Position numbers and translations under genes: made by a program. 64,000 nt of DNA from the NCBI GenBank assembly GCA_900316355.1, contig ONCQ01000005.1:82221-146220 (forward strand), read 5' to 3'. The notes under the pieces are model-generated. The model saw only the letters and a program-made list of their open reading frames with translations, made no database searches and was not told the DNA's origin. This document shows, piece after piece, positions 58,845 through 64,000 of this stretch; the stretch's first letter is position 1, and every line of letters begins with the position of its first letter. This DNA comes from an uncultured Prevotellaceae bacterium. GTDB taxonomy: Bacteria; Bacteroidota; Bacteroidia; Bacteroidales; Bacteroidaceae.

Positions 58845-59737
58845 TCTTCTTACCCTATGCAGGGATTTTGTCGAAACGTTAAACAATCAGTTTTCTTTTG
58901 AACCACGGATTATTCGGATTTCACTCTAAGCCAGAACTTAAATCAGGTTTATCTCTGAACTTAAATCAGGCTTAAATCAAGACCTAAATCTTTTTCTCTT
59001 TTTGACACGAATAGCCGTAATTACCATAATGCTTTCAACATCTATGACCACGGATGACTCGGATCTTACGGATAAAGAACTGAACTTAAATCATGCTTAA
59101 ATCAGAACTTAAATCTGCGTGGGCGGTGCAAGGGATGACGCTCAAAGGACTTGTCCTTGGAGCTTGGAGTTTTCAAGGCAGACCATCTTGAAAACTAGTT
59201 TTCAGAGTGGCAGCCTTCGAAATCTCCTACGGCACACAGTCTAAGCTGTGAGCCAATCCCATGCTCCGAGTGCGTTTGTTCCATTATGATCCATTATGGT
59301 TATTTATGTTCAATGAAAGAGATTTAAGTTAAGATTTCAGTAAGATTTATGTTCCCAATCAGATCTCACTCGGCACCTGCGTAGCGTGCCGCCTTGATAT
59401 TGACTTTGTCCATTCTTGTCACGACTCGGCAATTGGCAAAGCCTTCCTCCTTCGCACCTCAGCCAATCAAACAAGTTTGTTGGCTCTCGGTTTGGCGTCG
59501 GTTCAAGCAAGCTTGATGGCTCTCGCTGCTCCAAGAATTCGTGAGATTCGTGCAATTAACTTTGTTGACTTTTGTCACGACTCGGCAATTCAAGCAAGCT
59601 TGATTGCTCTCGCTGCTCCAAAAGTTCGTTGTTCAAGAAAAAATCCGTTTCATCCGTTCAATCCGTGGTCAAAAACATGTTTTCTGTGGTTCTTGAAAAG
59701 CGGTGAGGGCGCTTGCGCGCCACTCACCTAGCGGGGA
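58845..59737. other. 893-nt non-coding stretch with several short repeats
   Basis: No gene recognised. The stretch 58928-59112 holds repeated AACTTAAATCAGGCTTAAAT-like units. The stretch 59452-59622 holds three related units, two reading TCAAGCAAGCTTGATG/TGG then CTCTCGCTGCTCCAA. Around 59150-59260 are several small hairpins (AAGGACTTGTCCTT; GTTTTCAAGG/CTTGAAAAC). It may include an RNA or be repeat debris. Confidence 0.5.
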
Positions 59738-60209
59738 TTAAGGTTCGTCTTCCTCGTCGTCGTCGCTCCAGTCGGCGCTGGACTGACCCTTCTTCTGGGC
59801 CTTCTTGGCGGCGGCCTGTGCCTTGCGGCTGGTGACGTACTCGAACTCGAAGTCCTCGCGCTTGAAGTCGAGGCCGGCGCCGAGCTCGTAGTTCACGTTG
59901 ACCTGCTTGATGTTGGCCTCGGTGAACATCTCCATGGCGGTCTTGGGGTTGCCTTCGGCATCCACGCCGGGCAGGGTGCCCTCGCTGCTGATGCTGGGGG
60001 CGAAGCGGCCGAGCTCGCCGAGCACGACGGCGTTGCCTTCGGTGATGGCCTCCTTGATGCAGTGGCACATGTCGGTGATGACGCCTACGATGGTGCCCTT
60101 GGAGTAGATGCTGTTGTGGTTGGACATGGCGAGCGTACGCCTTCTCGGGCTCTTCAGGATGAGCGGGGTTCTTCTGCATGGACAGAGAATACTTAAGTGT
60201 GTTTTTCAT
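59738..60209 (-). pseudogene. HU-like gene interrupted by a one-base frameshift
   Basis: One frame gives MKNTLKYSLSMQKNPAHPEE then PEKAYA (start near 60209); the next frame resumes at 60127 with MSNHNSIYSKGTIVGVITDM ... EDFEFEYVTSRKAQAAAKKA. Together they match the Bacteroidales HU-like DNA-binding proteins (KYSLSLQKNP ... HNGVYSRGTVKGVISDM). A single extra base at about 60130-60140 separates the halves. The second part alone has an ATG and 129 codons and could be made as a shortened protein lacking the first helix. A sequencing error is also possible. Confidence 0.75.
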
Positions 60210-60211
60210 AG

Positions 60212-60250
60212 GACTCACCCCCGACCCCTCCCTATAAAGGAGGGGAGTAG
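60212..60250. repeat. Palindromic repeat upstream of the HU-like gene
   Basis: GACTCACCCCCGACCCCTCC then CTATAAAGGAGGGGAGTAG; 3 nt before the likely start codon. Confidence 0.85.
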
Positions 60251-60282
60251 ATACTCTACCATTGGGGGATTTAAATTTTAGG

Positions 60283-60332
60283 GTTAATAAATTGGTTAAG
60301 GTTAGGGTTAAGGTTAAAGGTTAGAGGTTAGA
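60283..60332. repeat. GGTTA-type short tandem repeats
   Basis: Run of GGTTAAGGTTAGGGTTAAGG and similar units, looking like a degenerate telomere-like microsatellite. Confidence 0.6.
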
Positions 60333-60333
60333 G

Positions 60334-60499
60334 AGCCCCTTTTCCCGCTCCCCCAAAGCTACCCTCGCCCTTTGGAGAGGGGCTGGGGGTGAGGTCGGGG
60401 AGAAGCCTCGCTTCGCTCGAATGTCGGCGCCAGACATTGTTGCGTTGCGTCCCGGGCAGGCTCCCCTCCCTAACAGGGGGAGGGGTCGGGGGTGGGGCC
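60334..60499. repeat. Composite palindromic repeat, intergenic
   Basis: Palindromes at 60334-60393 and 60461-60499 joined by a linker with GCCTCGCTTCGCTCGAA and GGCGCCAG, the same linker type as in ileS (2919-2950). Confidence 0.75.
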
Positions 60500-60658
60500 A
60501 CACCGTGGTGCATTTGCGTTTGCAGTGCACTGTACAAGGCGATGCACCGCGGTGCGTTGTTTTTCACAGTGCAAAGGTACTGCTTTTTTACGAGTCCTGC
60601 AAGAGTGAGAGGGCAAAAAGACACGCAAAAAAGCACGCCCCCCTGAAAGCCTTCACAC

Positions 60659-60858
60659 TTGGATACAGAATACAGAATACAGTTTTCTAGTGAGCTGGTA
60701 TAAATGTGGAGCCGTCAAGCGTAAGAAATTATATTATATATATTATAATTATAATATATATAATATAATTTCTTAACCATATTTTTGCCATGTAGCACCA
60801 CTCTGTATGTATGTGCCGCCTAAAAAACTGTATTCTGTATTCTGTATTCTGTATCCAA
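60659..60858. mobile_element. MITE-like element, copy B (200 bp)
   Basis: Left end TTGGATACAGAATACAGAAT then ACAGTTTTCTAG (60659-60690); right end CCTAAAAAACTG then three TATTCTG-type units ending TATCCAA (60819-60858). The centre is a perfect 52-bp AT palindrome (60723-60774). Copy A has two such end units on each side. Confidence 0.8.
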
Positions 60859-60998
60859 ACTTTCCCAGTGGCTGACGAATTTCAGTCGCTTTTTGTATTT
60901 CTGTGTGATGGACGTCGTTGAGGTTCTGACAGAAAGCAGACGGCCACAATGTCCGAGGGCTTCAAGGCCATTGTGTCTCTGTTAGAGAGGCTGTTGGC

Positions 60999-61361
60999 CT
61001 AGTCTTCGACCAGTTCCCGCGAGGATCTGCGAATGGTCTTTCGAGGCTTGAACAGCACTTCACCATCGTTCTCCACTTTATCCATGGCGAAGGGAAGGAG
61101 GTTTGTGCGCAGGACGATGCTGATGTCCGTGAGGGTGTCAAGGGTGAAGTTGCGTTCGCCCGACAGCCAACTGGAAATCTCTGATTCGCTGCGTCCCATT
61201 TGACGGGCGAACTCCTTCTGATTCATCTTACGCTCTGCCAGCGCGTCCTCGATGCGGGCGGCAACAATCATCTTGGTGCGTGTGCGCGCCTGCTGCTTCT
61301 CGTCGATATTTGCAAGCAGGGTTCCCAGAACGCCTGTTGCCTGTTTCTTCGTCACCTTCAT
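60999..61361 (-). CDS. XRE-family antitoxin
   Basis: A 120-aa protein with a C-terminal helix-turn-helix (RKMNQKEFARQMGRSESEIS; SWLSGERNFTLDTLTDISIV), the usual partner of a RelE-type toxin of the HigB/Gp49 group. The start is the ATG at 61361, 4 nt after the toxin stop; a longer frame would run inside the toxin gene. The N-terminal part (MKVTKKQATGVLGTLLANID) is basic and helical. It should bind the palindrome over the promoter (61860-61881), an inference. Confidence 0.85.
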   Translation of the reverse strand: MKVTKKQATGVLGTLLANIDEKQQARTRTKMIVAARIEDALAERKMNQKEFARQMGRSESEISSWLSGERNFTLDTLTDISIVLRTNLLPFAMDKVENDGEVLFKPRKTIRRSSRELVED

Positions 61362-61365
61362 AGTC

Positions 61366-61827
61366 TTATAGTTCTGTGATTTGACCATCGTCTTCGATTC
61401 GTAATTCTCTGTTGTTGATGCGTTTGTTGATTTCTTTGGCAATCTCGCGCATCTGCTGGGCCTTGGCATTGAGCTGAGGCTCTTCTTCGTATGCCCTGAT
61501 GTTGGCGGGCTTGTAGCCTCCTGAGCCAAAGAGGACTACCGTGTGGTTGAAATAGATGCCATAGAGGCGTAGCTGGCCCGTTCCCTTGAGTGCGACAACG
61601 CCATCGGCCAATGCTCCTTCGCCCTCTTTGAAAAAGGCCTTGCGGCAACCCGTGTAATTGGCCATCGTTTGGATGCGGTCTCTGACGAGAATCAAGTCAT
61701 CCATGTGAGCAGTGTTCTCGTTGAAGAATTGCTCGATGAGCGTCTGTTCGTCGCCTTCCATTGTGACGGAATAGACCTTCGCCATCTCGCCGGAGAGACC
61801 TTCCATTTCTGTTATTTCAAAATCCAT
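61366..61827 (-). CDS. RelE/HigB (Gp49-like) toxin
   Basis: A 153-aa RelE-superfamily toxin: LIEQFFNENTAHMDDLILVR, MANYTGCRKAFFKEGEGALA, LRLYGIYFNHTVVLFGSGGY then KP. The RLYGIYF...GSGGYKP strand pair is typical of phage-derived Gp49-like HigB toxins. Toxin-first order with the antitoxin 4 nt downstream. Likely an mRNA-cutting toxin; not shown. Confidence 0.85.
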   Translation of the reverse strand: MDFEITEMEGLSGEMAKVYSVTMEGDEQTLIEQFFNENTAHMDDLILVRDRIQTMANYTGCRKAFFKEGEGALADGVVALKGTGQLRLYGIYFNHTVVLFGSGGYKPANIRAYEEEPQLNAKAQQMREIAKEINKRINNRELRIEDDGQITEL

Positions 61828-61846
61828 GTTGACATCTTTTGCGCTG

Positions 61847-61881
61847 CAAAGGAAAGAAGAAATTCGGATATATCCAAATTT
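61847..61881 (-). promoter_or_regulatory. Toxin-antitoxin promoter with operator palindrome
   Basis: Minus strand TTTG (61875-61878), 20 bp, TTCCTTTG (61847-61854). A near-perfect 22-bp palindrome with the core GGATATATCC (61860-61881) covers the -33 box, fitting autorepression. Confidence 0.75.
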
Positions 61882-62001
61882 TTCTTTGTTTTTTATGCCT
61901 AAGCCATAAACTGAGCGCTGTTCCTTTCAGTTTATCTAGCCAAAGCGACAATTTGACAAGTTGTCACTTCCAACCTAAAATCCGCAGAAATTTTTCGAGT
62001 G

Positions 62002-64000
62002 TCAGATTTCGCCCTTGCTTGCGCCGATTCTGTCTGATTTTGGGCTTAGAAGCTCTTGACATGACTTGTATGCAGACACCTTCCCCTTACCCCGTAAGGT
62101 CGAGAGGCTACCCACCTTTATCACGACTTTCTTATGGTTGTTGACATAAACGCCACGCTGCGTTGGCCTGCCGATGAGACGGCGACCGTCGAGGGTGTAC
62201 CACGCATCGTCGGCCGTCTTTGCATCCGTGGGTAGCGAGGCAAGGGAAAGGGCGGTGTTCATGATGGTGCTGATAGCGGACACGTCGTAGAAGGCGGAGT
62301 AGTCGTAGGCGACTGGGTCGCCGGAAGCAACGGCAATGGGATAGTTGGGGGTGACACCGCTGTCAATCTCGTTCCAGTTCTTGTCGGTCAGACGTCCGCG
62401 ATAGGAAGAAATCTGGAACTGGAGGCCTTCGGGGGTGACAAAGTTCTGCACGGCACAGGCGCCGCCGCCACTCTTCTCGCCGATGATGGGGAATCCCATG
62501 TCTTTCATGAGTGAGGGGAAGAGGTTGGCGCATGAGAATGAGACGCCAGAGGTCAGCACGCCGTAGTTCAGATTGTAGTTTTTCCACACTTCCTTGTCCT
62601 GCTCGTCGAACACGCCGTCGAAGTTGCAGTCAACGTCATAGCTAACCAGCATGCGCTGCTTGGTCAGGGTGTTCTCGCTATAGTAGTGGCTCTGTCCGGC
62701 GATGAGTGCCGTCATGGCCATCACGATGTCGAGCGAGCCGCCTCCGTTGTTGGCTACGTCAATGATGAGGTTTTTCACCTCCGGGTCATCGTTGGCCTGC
62801 TTCATGGCATCGAGCACCACGCTCAGATCGCCCGGGAAGTCCGTATCGACGGCTGGCGTATTGCCCGTGCAACCGCCGGCATAATACTCCCTCCACGCAG
62901 CAAAGTTGTTCATGAACTGGGGATATATCAGATATGCCGTGTCGCCGCCCTTATAGTAATAGTCGGTTATCCCCTTGTCACTGCGGGCCTTGTCAATGGC
63001 CCTGTCCCGGGGTCTGCTGATCATGGGGATAAGGGATCTGTCGCTGATCATCTGGTACAGAGCAGGATAGGTCTTCTCAATGTATTTAGTACTTGAGAGC
63101 CACTTGATGACACCATCCTTTATTTTTAGGGCACTGAAGACCTTGAGATCGACATACATGCCAGTATGCCCTCCGTCGTCGAGCACTGCCTGCATGCCAA
63201 GCATGCCGATAACGTAATCCTTCATGTTGGTGCTCGTCAAAAGCTGCTTGATGGTGGTGCCGTTGTCAATGATGTTGTCGCTGAGGGCCTTGTTCAAGCC
63301 GTTCTCCTTGATGGCATTTTCGTAAGGCGAACGTCCGGGCATGCCGTAGAAGTGGTCGATGACGAAGCACAACTCCTTGTAGGTGAAGTCGGCCAGGTCG
63401 GCAGCGCGCGTCTGCTGCTCAAGGATGGCCATCGCCCTTTCGGGTTCGAACTTGCAGATATCGGAGTTCGCGTTTTCGGTCACCAGGACAACCTTCTCGC
63501 CGTTATAGCCGGCGATGTGGTAGTACAGGTCGCTGTACAGGTCGGCAATGGTGGCAAAGGGAAAGTACACCGCGCCGTCATCGCCACGCAGGTCGATGCC
63601 GTATTTTTGGAAGTCGAAGGTGGTGGTGACCGCTGCGGGCGTCACCTCTTGAGTGCGGTAGCGGATGAAGGGGGCGCCGTCAAGATAGACATTGTCCATG
63701 CCCTCCTTCTGTATCAGGCTCATCAGGTTGGTGAAGGCCATGTAGTCATCGGACGAGAACTGCTCGGTGGTGGTATTTACCATCGCCTTCGCATACTGGT
63801 TCTCGAGAGTATATTGACCGTCGCCGGTCTTGGTGATGGTCATCTGGCTGCCAGGAAGCATCAACGCCTGGAAGTCAGCCACGGAGATGTAGGCCACCGA
63901 CGGCAGGTCATCGTAGAAACGGAGGGTGACGGTGCCGCCGTCCTCACCACCACGGTTCACAGGCACTTGCTTGGCTGTAAACGCAGCTTCGGCAAAAGCA
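62002..64000 (-). CDS. S41-family peptidase, 5' end cut by window edge, repeat-extended C-terminus
   Basis: The frame is open to the right edge, so the N-terminus and any signal peptide are missing; about 665 codons are visible. The C-terminal-processing-peptidase core is seen in VKNLIIDVANNGGGSLDIVM, YGVLTSGVSFSCANLF (nucleophile Ser region) and GEKSGGGACAVQNFVTPEGL. The native tail DAWYTLDGRRLIGRPTQRGV ... KKVVIK resembles type IX secretion ends and that of the 1908-aa protein. After VVIK it runs on for 37 residues (VGSLSTLRGKGKV ... GASKGEI), the first part coming from a repeat at 62075-62116 that seems to have removed the original stop. Confidence 0.85.
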   Translation of the reverse strand, partial: AFAEAAFTAKQVPVNRGGEDGGTVTLRFYDDLPSVAYISVADFQALMLPGSQMTITKTGDGQYTLENQYAKAMVNTTTEQFSSDDYMAFTNLMSLIQKEGMDNVYLDGAPFIRYRTQEVTPAAVTTTFDFQKYGIDLRGDDGAVYFPFATIADLYSDLYYHIAGYNGEKVVLVTENANSDICKFEPERAMAILEQQTRAADLADFTYKELCFVIDHFYGMPGRSPYENAIKENGLNKALSDNIIDNGTTIKQLLTSTNMKDYVIGMLGMQAVLDDGGHTGMYVDLKVFSALKIKDGVIKWLSSTKYIEKTYPALYQMISDRSLIPMISRPRDRAIDKARSDKGITDYYYKGGDTAYLIYPQFMNNFAAWREYYAGGCTGNTPAVDTDFPGDLSVVLDAMKQANDDPEVKNLIIDVANNGGGSLDIVMAMTALIAGQSHYYSENTLTKQRMLVSYDVDCNFDGVFDEQDKEVWKNYNLNYGVLTSGVSFSCANLFPSLMKDMGFPIIGEKSGGGACAVQNFVTPEGLQFQISSYRGRLTDKNWNEIDSGVTPNYPIAVASGDPVAYDYSAFYDVSAISTIMNTALSLASLPTDAKTADDAWYTLDGRRLIGRPTQRGVYVNNHKKVVIKVGSLSTLRGKGKVSAYKSCQELLSPKSDRIGASKGEI
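62075..62116. repeat. Palindromic-repeat variant extending the S41 peptidase C-terminus
   Basis: GACACCTTCCCCTTACCCCG then TAAGGTCGAGAGGCTACCCA; a diverged copy lying directly after the codons of the usual VVIK end. Confidence 0.55.

Noticed and set aside
59337-59555. 72-aa open frame on the minus strand
   Set aside because: Falls in the repeat-rich non-coding stretch, with no ribosome-binding context and no family resemblance.

Overview
The window comes from a member of the Bacteroidales, most like Prevotella and relatives. The evidence is promoters of the Bacteroidetes type (TTTG, about 20 bp, TAnnTTTG), the aerotolerance (bat) operon, a smalltalk-type peptide beside an M15 peptidase and an HU-like gene, KilA-N remnants, and secreted proteins ending in a WYTxDGRxL tail. 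Genus and species are inference. No rRNA, CRISPR array, transposase or complete canonical tRNA was found.

Layout. 1-5715: DUF4296-type lipoprotein (cut by the left edge), lspA, TraR/DksA, ileS, all leftward. 6090-7900: hipBA. 8024-8275: a 252-bp inverted-repeat element. 8353-11310: a leftward operon of two tandem tRNA-like RNAs, an unknown 309-aa protein, a radical SAM protein and a WYL regulator. 11333-11943: an ASCH-domain gene under a near-copy of the same promoter/operator. 11972-18606: a restriction-like operon (MmeI-like methyltransferase, SF2 helicase, 95-aa protein, GIY-YIG nuclease) behind a structured leader RNA. 18706-19098: decayed KilA-N gene. 19124-20589: PAP2 and batE. 20678-27042: lipoprotein and a 1908-aa secreted protein. 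27283-35260: bat operon (moxR, DUF58, DUF4381-like, batA, batB-batC fusion, batD). 35314-42973: two HU genes, rimO, ftsY, rplT, rpmI, infC, thrS. 43171-46924: rightward ADP-forming acyl-CoA synthetase and C69 dipeptidase. 46928-53543: folC, dnaJ, grpE, thioesterase, 34-aa ORF, ilvN, ilvB. 53571-54252: higBA-like pair. 54399-56722: second leader RNA of the same family, then an AT-rich operon with a membrane protein, a DUF6602-like putative nuclease and a lipoprotein. 56876-57864: HD hydrolase and small membrane protein. 57900-60209: M15 peptidase, truncated M15 copy, smalltalk peptide, frameshifted HU-like gene. 60659-60858: second copy of the inverted-repeat element. 60999-61881: third toxin-antitoxin pair. 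62002-64000: S41 peptidase, cut by the right edge.

The strongest unexplained signals are: (i) a dispersed GC-rich palindromic repeat, more than 20 copies, often lying inside genes as in-frame peptides (signal peptides, N-termini, loops, C-terminal tails, even stop codons); (ii) a leader-RNA family whose first 82 nt differ at only 6 positions between two defence-like operons 36 kb apart, one copy having mutually exclusive helices; (iii) the tRNA-like RNA pair heading an operon with a radical SAM enzyme, sharing a promoter/operator with an ASCH gene; (iv) two copies of a MITE-like element with long terminal inverted repeats around a long AT palindrome.
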